Assembly: GCF_013376475.1 (NCBI RefSeq)
Contig: NZ_CP045508.1
Coordinates: 372,001-436,000 of the forward strand
DNA: 64,000 bases
Reading direction: 5' to 3'
Origin: Desulfolutivibrio sulfoxidireducens
GTDB lineage: Bacteria; Desulfobacterota; Desulfovibrionia; Desulfovibrionales; Desulfovibrionaceae
A program made the position numbers and the translations under genes. Shown piece after piece: positions 52,113 through 60,573 of this stretch (the first letter of the stretch is position 1; every line of letters begins with the position of its first letter). The notes below the pieces were generated by a model. It had not been told where the DNA came from. It was given only the letters and a program-made list of their open reading frames with translations, and did not search any database.

Positions 52113-53528
52113 CTAGGGCAAAAGGGCGCGTCCGGCGTTCAGGGCCAGGTTGTAGATGGGCGTGGGCAACACCCCCAGAAGCAGCACGCAGGCCGCCAAA
52201 ATTCCGCCAACAGCCACCTGCGGGGCGGTGATGACCGCCGTCGCCGTCTCCGTGCCGGCATCCTCGGTATAGGCGTGGCGCACCAGGTTCAAGTAGTAGT
52301 AGATGGCGATGGCCGTGTTCAGGACGGCCACGATGACCAGCCAGTTGTAGCCGTGGTCCCAGGCCGAGGCCAGGAGGAAGAGCTTCCCGGCGAACCCGGC
52401 CGTGGGCGGCAGGCCGACCAGGGCGAAGGCCGACACGGCCAGCACCAGGGCCAGACCAGGGCTTCTCTTGTGCAGGCCGTTTAAACCGGTCAGGGTCACG
52501 TTTTCCCCGTTCGAGGAGATGCGGCACAACACATAGAAGCAGGTCAGGTTCATGAGCAGGTACACCAGGGCGTAGAACGTGGCGGCCGACAGGCCCGCCG
52601 CCGTTCCCGAGACCAGGCCGAGCATGACGTACCCGGCATGGGACACGCTGGAATATCCAAGCAGCCGTTTCACGTCGCGCTGCACCAGGGCCGTGAGGTT
52701 GCCGATGGTCATGGACAGGGCGGCCAGGATGGCCAGGATGTTGGTCACCTCCATGCCCGGGGTGAGCACCGAGGACAGCCGCACCAGGACCACCACGGCC
52801 CCGAGCTTGGGCACCGTGGCCACGTAGGCCGCGGTCTCGTTGCTGGTTCCCTCGTAGACGTCCGGGCACCAGAAGTGGAACGGGAACAGGGCCAGCTTGT
52901 AGAAAAAACCGGCCAGAAACAGGGTCAGCCCGACCACGGCCATGGGGTTCTCGGCCATGCTCCAGGACTTGTGCATCAAATCCTGGATATACGTGGTGTG
53001 CTGGGAGGCCATGATGAAGGACAGGCCATACAGGGCCACGGCGGTGACCACGGCGCCGAAGAGGATGTACTTGATGGCCGCCTCGGCCGCGCGCTTGTCC
53101 TTTCCGCGCAGGGGAATAAGGGCATACAGGCTGTAGGAGGACAGCTCCAGGGCCATGTACAGGGTGATGAGTTCGGCGGCCGAGGCCAGAAGCATGAGCC
53201 CCCAGGCCGACAGGCCGAGCATCATGAAGTAGTCGGTGCGCTTTTCCGTCTCCAGGGTGGGCTGGCTTTGGGCGTTGATCACGGTCACGCAAAAGCCGAG
53301 GCTGATGGCCACCTTGAAGAACTGGGACAAGGCGTCCACCCGGTAGGCCGCGTCGAAAAGGGTCCCTTGCAGGCCGAGCTTGGAGGCGGCCACGGCCACG
53401 CCGATGATCGCGGCCACGGGAAGCCAGCGGGGTCCTGTGTCGTTGCGGCCCCTGACCACGCTCTGCACAAACAGCGCGGCCACCACGAGAAGCTGGAACA
53501 GTTCTGGCATCACGAGATCGAGGTTCAC
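52113..53528 (-). CDS. nuoN: NADH-quinone oxidoreductase-type subunit N
   Basis: A 471-aa antiporter-like membrane subunit with about 14 helices. The helix-5 Glu (LYMALELSSYSLYAL), helix-7 Lys (AGFFYKLALFPFHFWCPDVY), helix-8 Lys (ATVPKLGAVVVLVRL) and SVSHAGYVMLG segment are as in NuoN. EGTSNETAAYVATVPK is N-specific. It conducts one of the ion-pumping channels. Last gene of the second nuo operon; its start overlaps the nuoM stop by four bases. A terminator follows. Confidence 0.95.
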   Translation of the reverse strand: MNLDLVMPELFQLLVVAALFVQSVVRGRNDTGPRWLPVAAIIGVAVAASKLGLQGTLFDAAYRVDALSQFFKVAISLGFCVTVINAQSQPTLETEKRTDYFMMLGLSAWGLMLLASAAELITLYMALELSSYSLYALIPLRGKDKRAAEAAIKYILFGAVVTAVALYGLSFIMASQHTTYIQDLMHKSWSMAENPMAVVGLTLFLAGFFYKLALFPFHFWCPDVYEGTSNETAAYVATVPKLGAVVVLVRLSSVLTPGMEVTNILAILAALSMTIGNLTALVQRDVKRLLGYSSVSHAGYVMLGLVSGTAAGLSAATFYALVYLLMNLTCFYVLCRISSNGENVTLTGLNGLHKRSPGLALVLAVSAFALVGLPPTAGFAGKLFLLASAWDHGYNWLVIVAVLNTAIAIYYYLNLVRHAYTEDAGTETATAVITAPQVAVGGILAACVLLLGVLPTPIYNLALNAGRALLP

Positions 53529-55105
53529 AGGCGCTCCTTTCCGGGAAGGGACACGTCAGCCGCCGCGCCGTCGGCGACCCGGGCGGCCGGTTCGAGCTTC
53601 ATGCATTCGGCCAGGGGCATATCCTGGCGAAATCCCAGGGCCTGGTTCTTGTCCTGCACGGTGGTCAGCACGGTGGTGATGGAGGGGCTGATCATGCGCA
53701 GGGCCGGACCGGGCACGAAACCGATGTAGAAGACCAGAAAGGCCATGGGCAACAGATAGATCCACTCCCGGCCATTGAGGTCCAGCCAGGTTTTCTTGTA
53801 CGAGGAGGGCTCGCCCCAGGCCACGAGCTGCAAAAGGCGCAACATGTAGGCGGCGGCCAGCATGGCCCCGGGTATGGCCAGAAATCCGGCCCAGGTATTG
53901 ACCTCGAAGGTGCCGGCCAGGACCAGGACCTCGCCCACGAAGCTGTTGGTGCCGGGGAAGGCCAGGGACGACAGGGAGAAAAGGCCCCAGAAGAACAGGA
54001 AGGCGGGCATGTATTTGCCCAGTCCCTGGTTGGCGACGATGTCGCGGCTGTGGCTGCGCTCGTATACCAGGCCGATGAGCATGAACAGCGCCCCGGTGGT
54101 GATGCCGTGGTTCAACATCTGCAGGATGGCCCCGTCGCCGCCGCGCTGGGTGAAGACGAAGATGCCCAGGGTGACGAAGCCCATGTGGGCCACCGAGGAA
54201 TAGGCCACCAGTTTTTTTATGTCCTTCTGGCCCAGGGCGATAAGACCGCCGTAGAGGATGGAGGCGATGGAGATGGCGATCATCAGGGGCGCGAAGTAGA
54301 CGCTGGCGGCCGGGGCCAGGGGCAGGCAGAAACGCAGGAATCCGTAGGTGCCCATTTTCAGGAGCACGGCGGCCAGGAGCACGGAACCGGCGCTGGGGGC
54401 CTGGACGTGGGCCGCCGGAAGCCAGGTGTGCAGCGGGAACATGGGGACCTTGACGGCAAAGGCCAGGGCCATGGCCAAAAAGGTCCAGAACTGGAACTGG
54501 AAGGAGAAGTTGCCGGCGGTCAGCGTGGGAATGTCGAAGGTGCCGCCCACGGTGCGGAAGGCCACGATGGCCGCCAGAAGCAGGGTGGACCCGGCCAGGG
54601 TGTACAAGAAGAACTTGATGGAGGCGTACTTCCTCTCCGGGCCGCCCCAGACCGCGATCAAGAGGTACATGGGGACCAGCATGGCCTCCCAGAAGATGTA
54701 AAAGAGCACGAAATCAAGGGCGGTGAAGACGCCGGCGCAGGCCGAGGTCATAAGCAACAGACAGAAGTGGAACTCCTTGATCCGGATCTTGATGTAGGTC
54801 CAGGAGCACAGCACGCAAAGCGGCAGCAAAACCGCCGTGAGCATGACCATGAAAAGGCTCAACCCGTCCAGACCCAGGTGGTAGGTGATGTCCCAGGCCG
54901 GAATCCAGGCCGCCTTCTCCACGAACTGGTAGCCGCCGTCCGGCTGGTAACCGAAAAGGGGAAGGGCCAGGAGGCATTCAAGGATGCCCACGACCAGGGT
55001 AAATCCCCTGACGAATCCGTCTTGCCGGATGAAAAAGAGCACCACCGACGCCACAAGGGGCATAAAGATGAGGCTCGTCAGCACCGGATATCCCGCGTCC
55101 GCCAT
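53525..55105 (-). CDS. nuoM: NADH-quinone oxidoreductase-type subunit M
   Basis: A 526-aa antiporter-like subunit. LGLDGLSLFMVMLTAVLLPL, the helix-5 Glu in FYIFWEAMLVPMYLL, the helix-7 Lys in AFAVKVPMFPLHTWLPAAHV, helix-8 Lys in LLKMGTYGFLRF and AYSSVAHMGFVTLG identify NuoM. All channel residues are retained. The C-terminal 40 residues are charged and variable. It is 27 bases downstream of the NuoL-like gene. Confidence 0.95.
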   Translation of the reverse strand: MADAGYPVLTSLIFMPLVASVVLFFIRQDGFVRGFTLVVGILECLLALPLFGYQPDGGYQFVEKAAWIPAWDITYHLGLDGLSLFMVMLTAVLLPLCVLCSWTYIKIRIKEFHFCLLLMTSACAGVFTALDFVLFYIFWEAMLVPMYLLIAVWGGPERKYASIKFFLYTLAGSTLLLAAIVAFRTVGGTFDIPTLTAGNFSFQFQFWTFLAMALAFAVKVPMFPLHTWLPAAHVQAPSAGSVLLAAVLLKMGTYGFLRFCLPLAPAASVYFAPLMIAISIASILYGGLIALGQKDIKKLVAYSSVAHMGFVTLGIFVFTQRGGDGAILQMLNHGITTGALFMLIGLVYERSHSRDIVANQGLGKYMPAFLFFWGLFSLSSLAFPGTNSFVGEVLVLAGTFEVNTWAGFLAIPGAMLAAAYMLRLLQLVAWGEPSSYKKTWLDLNGREWIYLLPMAFLVFYIGFVPGPALRMISPSITTVLTTVQDKNQALGFRQDMPLAECMKLEPAARVADGAAADVSLPGKERL

Positions 55106-55132
55106 GAATCGCTCCCGTGGGGTTTGGTTCGT

Positions 55133-56926
55133 CTACCACAAGGCCCAGACCAGCGCGAAAATAGCCAGCCCCAAGGCCGCCACGCCGGTCAGGTAGTCCT
55201 GGAGGCGGCCGGTCTGCAACTTCCCGGTCACCCCGCCGAAGCCGCGCACGCCGCGCGCCGAACCATCCAGGACACCATCGATGCCCCTGGTGTCGAAAAC
55301 AATGGTCGCCTTGGCCGATTCCCAAAGTCCCCGCAGCCCGATCTTCTCGTAGGCGTCGTTCCACAGGCTGTCCAAAAAGGCCACGGGCACGCTCACCAGC
55401 CGGTAGAAACCCATGGCCACGATCCGGTACAGGGCGTCGAAGTCCAGGTTGCGCCCGGGCTTGGGATGCAGGACGTTGCGCATGAAGTAGAACCCAAGGC
55501 CGGTGAAGCCGAGCAGAAGCGAGGCCTGCAGCACGTGCCAGGGGGTGTAGGGGACGTAATCGGTCGGGAAGGGCAGAAGCGAATACAGGGTCTGCGGGAA
55601 AAGACCGATGAACAGGCACAGGAAGGAGGCGATGCCCATGCCCAGATACATGTTCCAGGGGATGGGCTTAAGCGGCATGTCGTTTTTGGGCCTGGACCAG
55701 AAGGCGAAGTAGGGGAGCTTGATGCCCACGGAAAGGAACGTGCCCACGGCGGCCACCTCCATGCCCAGGGCCAGCCAGGTGCGATGGGCCTCGGCCGCGC
55801 CGGTGATGGTCATGGTCTTGGAGATGAAGCCGTTGAAAAGGGGCATGCCCGAGATGCTCACCGCGCCGACCATGTAGCCGATCATCACCAGGGGCAGGCG
55901 CGAGGCCAGTCCTCCCAGTTCCGAGAGCTTGGCCGTGCCCGCCGAGTAGAGCAGGCAGCCCGCGCCCATGAACAGAAGGCCCTTATACAGGATGTGGGCG
56001 TAGGCGTGGGCGCAGGCCCCGTCGATGGTCATGGAGGTCCCGATGCCGATGCCGGCCACCATGTACCCCACCTGGGAGACGATGTGGTAGGAGAGGATGC
56101 GCCGGGCGTTGTTCTCGATGGTCGCGTAGAAGACGCCCCACAGGCACATGACCACGCCCATGACCGCCAGGATCTCGAACCCGGCGTAGGCCCGGGCCAG
56201 GACATAAACCGCCGTCTTGGTGGTGAACGCGCTCATGAACACCGCGCCGGTGACCGTGGCCTCGGGGTAGGCGTCGGGCAGCCAGGCGTGCAGGGGCACC
56301 ACCGCGGCGTTGACCGCGAACCCGGCCAGGATCATCCAGTCGTAGAACCGCGCGGCGTCCGGGGCCACGGGGATGAAGTCGAAGTTGCCCGTGGCCTGGT
56401 GGCGCAGAAGCAGGCCGCCCAGGAGCAGGAGTCCGCCCAGGACGTGGAACAGGAAGTAGCGGAAGCCGGCCGCCGTGGACCGGGCGTTGTTGTTGAACCA
56501 CACCAGGCAGGTGGAGGCCACGCTCATAAGTTCCCAGAAGATGAAAAGCGTCAGGTAGTCCCCGGCGAACACACACCCGAAGGCCCCGGCGATGTACAGC
56601 GAGGCCGCGATGTGCTGGCGGCGCTCCGGCAGGTGCAGGGCGTAGAGCATGCCGATCAGGGACTGGACGGCGAAGACGTGGGCGAAAATCAGGGACAGGG
56701 CGTCGATGCGGCCGAACTGGAGGTTTAAGCCCAGGTAGCGCACCGGTTCGATCACCCTGGTTCCCGCGGGACCGAAGGTCAACGACACCACCGAGGCGAT
56801 GGCCACTACCGGGGGCAGAAGCAGGAGCCAGCGCCAGGCCGCGTGATTCTCGGCCTTGAGCCACGGCAGGATCAGAGCCAGGGCGACAAAGGCCAGACTT
56901 GGATGAATGAAGCTGACATCAGTCAT
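55133..56926 (-). CDS. NuoL/MrpD-like proton-conducting antiporter subunit with Asn in place of the helix-7 Lys
   Basis: A 597-aa membrane protein in the position where nuoL would lie. The helix-5 Glu is present (FIFWELMSVASTCLVW), but the helix-7 region reads GFAVNAAVVPLHAWLPDAYP, with Asn where canonical NuoL, M, N and MrpA/D have Lys. Helix-8 has a Lys (SAFTTKTAVYVLARA). EATVTGAVFMSAFTTKT is typical of the 'Na+/H+ antiporter subunit D' branch related to Mrp and Mbh/Mbx complexes. After about residue 480 comes an extra C-terminal region ending in a final helix (YLTGVAALGLAIFALVWALW), recalling NuoL's lateral-helix tail. It overlaps the 86-aa gene by eight bases. Confidence 0.85.
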   Translation of the reverse strand: MTDVSFIHPSLAFVALALILPWLKAENHAAWRWLLLLPPVVAIASVVSLTFGPAGTRVIEPVRYLGLNLQFGRIDALSLIFAHVFAVQSLIGMLYALHLPERRQHIAASLYIAGAFGCVFAGDYLTLFIFWELMSVASTCLVWFNNNARSTAAGFRYFLFHVLGGLLLLGGLLLRHQATGNFDFIPVAPDAARFYDWMILAGFAVNAAVVPLHAWLPDAYPEATVTGAVFMSAFTTKTAVYVLARAYAGFEILAVMGVVMCLWGVFYATIENNARRILSYHIVSQVGYMVAGIGIGTSMTIDGACAHAYAHILYKGLLFMGAGCLLYSAGTAKLSELGGLASRLPLVMIGYMVGAVSISGMPLFNGFISKTMTITGAAEAHRTWLALGMEVAAVGTFLSVGIKLPYFAFWSRPKNDMPLKPIPWNMYLGMGIASFLCLFIGLFPQTLYSLLPFPTDYVPYTPWHVLQASLLLGFTGLGFYFMRNVLHPKPGRNLDFDALYRIVAMGFYRLVSVPVAFLDSLWNDAYEKIGLRGLWESAKATIVFDTRGIDGVLDGSARGVRGFGGVTGKLQTGRLQDYLTGVAALGLAIFALVWALW

Positions 56927-57179
56927 TTTCGTCCTCGGGGCGGGTGATGAAGGGGAAGATGATTTTTTTCAGGACAAAGGACATGACCACGGCCAGGATC
57001 AGGGCGAAGGCGGCCCAGAAGCCGGGGATCTCCTCGCCTGGGAAGTGCGGGTGGTGGGGCAGGATGAAGACGTTGAGGACCACCATGGCCGCGAGCACCA
57101 GGAATAAGGCCTTTCTGAAGCCCCCGGCCGCGTCCCGGGCCATATCCAGCAGGCGTCCCAGGGTTTCGTTTTCGCGCAT
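56919..57179 (-). CDS. Small two-helix membrane subunit, 86 aa
   Basis: Starts MRENETLGRLLDMARDAAGG, then a helix AFLVLAAMVVLNVFIL-like at about 24-41 and a second at about 54-72 (GFWAAFALILAVVMSFVLKK), ending in acidic RPEDEND. No family is recognised. It sits between the MrpD-like and NuoL-like genes and overlaps the latter by eight bases, so it is almost surely an accessory subunit or assembly factor of this complex. Confidence 0.75.
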   Translation of the reverse strand: MRENETLGRLLDMARDAAGGFRKALFLVLAAMVVLNVFILPHHPHFPGEEIPGFWAAFALILAVVMSFVLKKIIFPFITRPEDEND

Positions 57180-57267
57180 GTCCCTCTCCCCGCTCTGACG
57201 TTTTGAAAAAAAGGCCGTGTTCCGATGCCTGTTCGTGTCGGTTCGACGCGCGCGGCGTCGCGCCCGG

Positions 57268-58761
57268 TTAGAAGTGTCCGAAGGCCCTGGCGAACTGCAA
57301 AAACGTCTCGGGGAACAGCCCCAGAAACACCGAGATGCCCGCCGTCAGGCACAGCGGAACGACCATGACCAGCGGGGCCTCGCGGTATTCGGCCAGGTTT
57401 ATGCCTTCGGCGGGCTTGTGGAAAAAGGCCCGGATGATGACTGGAGTGAAGTAGGAGGCGTTGAGGATGGTGCTGGCCAAAAGGGTGAGCAGCAGGCCTA
57501 TCTTGCCGATCTCCACCGCGCCGTTGGCCATGTACCATTTGCTGACGAAGCCGCACACCGGGGGCACGCCGATCATGGACAGGGAGGCCACGGTGAAGGC
57601 CCCGAAGGTCCAGGGCATGCGCCGTCCCATGCCGCCCATGAGGCTGATTTTCTTCTTGTGGGTGGCCACGTAGATGGCGCCGGCGGCGAAGAACAGGGTG
57701 ATCTTGGAGAAGGCGTGGTGGGCGATGTGCATGAGCCCGCCCTGGACGGCCAGGGGGGTGAGCATGGCCACGCCGATGATCACGTAGGACAGTTGGCTGA
57801 CCGTGGAATAGGCCAGCCGGGCCTTGAGGTCGTCCTTGGTCAGGGCGATGATGGAGGCGGCCAGGATGGTGAAGGCCGCCAGGTACGCCGTGGCCATGCC
57901 CAGACCCAGGGAATCCAGGATGTTGACCCCGAAGGCCGAGAGCATGACCCGGGCCACGGAGAACACGCCCGCCTTGACCACGGCCACGGCGTGCAGCAGG
58001 GCCGAGACCGGCGTGGGCGCGACCATGGCCGAGGGCAGCCAGTTGTGCAGGGGCATGATGGCCGCCTTGGCCAGTCCGAACAGGAACAGGAAGTAGGTGA
58101 CCGAGACCATGATCGGATTGGCGTCCTTGGGGAACATGCCGTTTTGGACGTCGGTCAGGTTGAAGTCCAGGGTGCCGCAGATGACGTAGGTCAGGATCAT
58201 GGCCGGCAACAAAAAGAGCTTGGAGGAGCCCATGAGGTAGATGAGGTACTTGCGCGCCCCGTGGTAGCCCTCGAGGTCCTGGTGGTGGGCCACCAGGGGG
58301 TAGGTGAAGATGGTGATGATTTCGTAGAACAGGTAGAGGGTGAAGATATTGCCGGATGTGGCCACGCCAACGGCCCCGAAGATGGCCACGGCGAAGCAGA
58401 AATAATAGCGCGTCTGGGCATGCTCCTTGAGGCTGCGCATGTATCCGACGTTGTAGCTGGTGGCGAATACCCACAGAAACGAGGAGACGATGGCGAAAAT
58501 GAGCGCCAGCCCGTCGGCACAGAACTTCACGGATATTCCCGGAAGAAGCTCGGCCAGGGTATAGGTGCGGATCACCCCGGACAGGGCGTCGGGAACCAGC
58601 GACAGGACCGACAGGAAGGTCAGGGCTCCGGCGACGAAGGACACGCCCTCGCGCAGGTTTTCGTTCTTGCGCGCCAGCCAGATGCCGAAGGGCGCGAGAA
58701 AGGTGATGGCCAGGGGCACAAGGAGCAAGGCGCTTTCCGTGAATTCTGGGCTGGCGGTCAT
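57268..58761 (-). CDS. MrpD-like proton-conducting antiporter subunit (fourth antiporter-type subunit)
   Basis: A 497-aa protein with about 14 helices. Channel residues: helix-5 Glu (LYLFYEIITIFTYPLV), helix-7 Lys (FLFGLAKAAIMPLHNWLPSA), helix-8 Lys (HAVAVVKAGVFSVARVM), YSTVSQLSYVIIG and helix-12-type Lys in HHAFSKITLFFAAG. MVAPTPVSALLHAVAVVKAG is typical of Mrp subunit D and the related hydrogenase/complex I antiporter homologues. It begins three bases after nuoK and brings the antiporter-like set in this operon to four, one more than standard complex I. Confidence 0.88.
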   Translation of the reverse strand: MTASPEFTESALLLVPLAITFLAPFGIWLARKNENLREGVSFVAGALTFLSVLSLVPDALSGVIRTYTLAELLPGISVKFCADGLALIFAIVSSFLWVFATSYNVGYMRSLKEHAQTRYYFCFAVAIFGAVGVATSGNIFTLYLFYEIITIFTYPLVAHHQDLEGYHGARKYLIYLMGSSKLFLLPAMILTYVICGTLDFNLTDVQNGMFPKDANPIMVSVTYFLFLFGLAKAAIMPLHNWLPSAMVAPTPVSALLHAVAVVKAGVFSVARVMLSAFGVNILDSLGLGMATAYLAAFTILAASIIALTKDDLKARLAYSTVSQLSYVIIGVAMLTPLAVQGGLMHIAHHAFSKITLFFAAGAIYVATHKKKISLMGGMGRRMPWTFGAFTVASLSMIGVPPVCGFVSKWYMANGAVEIGKIGLLLTLLASTILNASYFTPVIIRAFFHKPAEGINLAEYREAPLVMVVPLCLTAGISVFLGLFPETFLQFARAFGHF

Positions 58762-58764
58762 GTC

Positions 58765-59073
58765 TTATCCCTTCAGTTCCGAGACGGTGTCGCTGCGGGC
58801 GTTGCCCATGCGCCGGGCAACCACCAGGACGATGGCCAAAACCAGGGTGGCCTCGGCGGCGGCCAGCCCCATGACGAAGAGGGCGCCAAGCTGCCCGAGC
58901 ACGCCGTCCATGGGCGTGAGCTGGGCTGCGGAGACCATGGACAGTCCCGCGCCGTTGATCATCAGCTCCACGCCGATGAGCATGCCGATCAGCGTCTTGC
59001 GCGAGACCACGCCGTAGAGCCCGATGCCAAGGAGCAGGGCGGCGACGAGTTGATACCAGGAAAGCGGACTCAT
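58765..59073 (-). CDS. nuoK: NADH-quinone oxidoreductase-type subunit K
   Basis: A 102-aa three-helix membrane subunit. The channel glutamates are present: IGVELMINGAGLSMV and AAAEATLVLAIVLV. Length is normal. Its start overlaps the nuoJ stop by four bases. Confidence 0.95.
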   Translation of the reverse strand: MSPLSWYQLVAALLLGIGLYGVVSRKTLIGMLIGVELMINGAGLSMVSAAQLTPMDGVLGQLGALFVMGLAAAEATLVLAIVLVVARRMGNARSDTVSELKG

Positions 59074-59585
59074 CTGGGCTTCCTCCTCTCGAAGGCTATG
59101 AGCACGGCCCCGGCCATGGCCGCCAGCAGAACCACGGAAATGAGCTCAAAGGCCAGGGTGAAGGGACCAAGCAGTCCCTGGCCCAGGGCCTCGGGCCCGA
59201 TGTTCTTCGGCAGGGGCAGGCTGTCCACGGGAAACACGGTGGCGGTCAGGGCCAGGACGCCCACAGGCACGACGAAAACCAGGCCTGAGCGGGCGTATTC
59301 CCATATGCTGGCCGGGGCGGCCTCGTCGCCGTCCGGGGAGGCGTGGGCGAGCATGATGGCGAAAAAGATGAGCACGCTCACCGCGCCCACGTAGATGAGG
59401 ATCTGCATGAGCGCCACCAGGGTGGCGTCCATGAGCAGGTACATGCCGGCCACCCCGAAAAGGGCCGTGATCAGGCCGACCATGGCCCGGATGAGGCTTG
59501 GGGAGCTGACCGCCAATGCCCCGCCGGCCAGGATGATCACCGCGTAAAGGCCGAAGGCCAGCCGTGCGAGAAGTTCCATGTTCAT
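59070..59585 (-). CDS. nuoJ: NADH-quinone oxidoreductase-type subunit J
   Basis: A 171-aa five-helix membrane subunit with the diagnostic helix-3 stretch ATLVALMQILIYVGAVSVLI and FFAIML. First gene of the nuoJ-K-(MrpD-like)-86aa-(L-like)-M-N operon. The start ATG (MNMELLARLAFG) follows aaggcgg; upstream codons in the same frame are Arg/Pro-rich and not family-like. The partner subunits A-D, H and I are encoded 30 kb away. Confidence 0.93.
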   Translation of the reverse strand: MNMELLARLAFGLYAVIILAGGALAVSSPSLIRAMVGLITALFGVAGMYLLMDATLVALMQILIYVGAVSVLIFFAIMLAHASPDGDEAAPASIWEYARSGLVFVVPVGVLALTATVFPVDSLPLPKNIGPEALGQGLLGPFTLAFELISVVLLAAMAGAVLIAFERRKPR

Positions 59586-60573
59586 GCCGTGACGCCGCCT
59601 TGGAGGGAGGTTTTCGCCGTAACGGGGCCTAAACGGCGGCGGGAGTGCGCCGTGAGAGACGAAACAGGGGGGTGGTTCAGACGACATCGAGAGGCAAGGA
59701 CCACGGGGGATCGTGGACAGCCGGCCCTACAGCCGGCCGGTTTCCCCGCGACGCGGGTTTTTTCGGCGTGTCTGCCGTCCAGTGTGGTGCGCAACCTGGC
59801 CTCCCGACGGAATGAGGTTAACGTGTGAAAAAACTTCCTCGTATCATCCAACATTTCTTTGGGTTGGTTCCGATTTTTTGATCCCTCAGTGGTTTTCCAC
59901 CGAGGAGGTTTTGTGTCAAGGTTTTTCCAAAAAATTTTTTTCACAAAACACTTCGGAAATACAGTCCTTCCCCGTGACAGGGTATCACGGCGCGGGAATC
60001 GGCACCCCGCCCGAGGCCTTGTCCGTATGCCGGTTTCAGGGGAACGGACGCCTGTCCCGACTACGGCAACATCTGGGAGTCTTCCGCACCGGACACGCGC
60101 CGCCCGTTTCTGACCGGGAACGGACCATGGCCCGGATTTCTTTCGGTCACTTTTTTCCATATCCAGTGTATCGGGCAAGATGTCCAGGGGAATTGGAAAA
60201 AAAATCAAGTCTCGCGTCGCAAAACGCGACTGATCCAGGCCAGAAAACGCCCACGAACAGGGCTTTCCCATGCTTTTTGAAGATGCGCGGGCCGTGGGCC
60301 TCCGGGCATGGAAACGCGGGATGGGGGCCGGGCGGGGGCGTCGGCCGGTCTTGTGAAAAATCTGGCATGCGACGTCTTTCGTTGCGGGGCGGCCCGCGTC
60401 GGGGGGCGCGGCGGGCCGTGCGGCGCAAAAGCCAACGCGGCCGGGCCTGGACGAGGGGCCGGGCGAAAGGGGAGCCCGGCCCGCAGCGCCAGACCAGACA
60501 CGCGTCCGTCTTTCCTTCTTCGGGGTTCCCCGGTACCCTGAACCGAACCGCCTGACATTGTGGAGCGCCGACC
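59586..60573. other. Non-coding region upstream of nuoJ and of the lytic transglycosylase gene
   Basis: About 1 kb with no convincing gene; open frames on both strands are low-complexity and change character where base composition shifts. Between 59820 and 59960 the DNA is AT-rich and contains a hairpin CCTCAGTGG/CCACCGAGG (59885-59906, one mismatch) and a minus-strand TTGACA at 59914-59919 with no matching -10. A promoter for nuoJ is expected here. Confidence 0.4.

Noticed and set aside
59914-59919. TTGACA as a nuoJ promoter -35 box
   Set aside because: No -10-like hexamer is found 16-18 bases downstream on the minus strand; recorded only as part of the AT-rich region.
59713-60555. Plus-strand frame of about 280 codons between nuoJ and the lytic transglycosylase, and its minus-strand counterpart
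   Set aside because: It crosses an AT-rich to GC-rich boundary with abrupt change of amino-acid composition, lacks a ribosome-binding site and has no recognisable domain.
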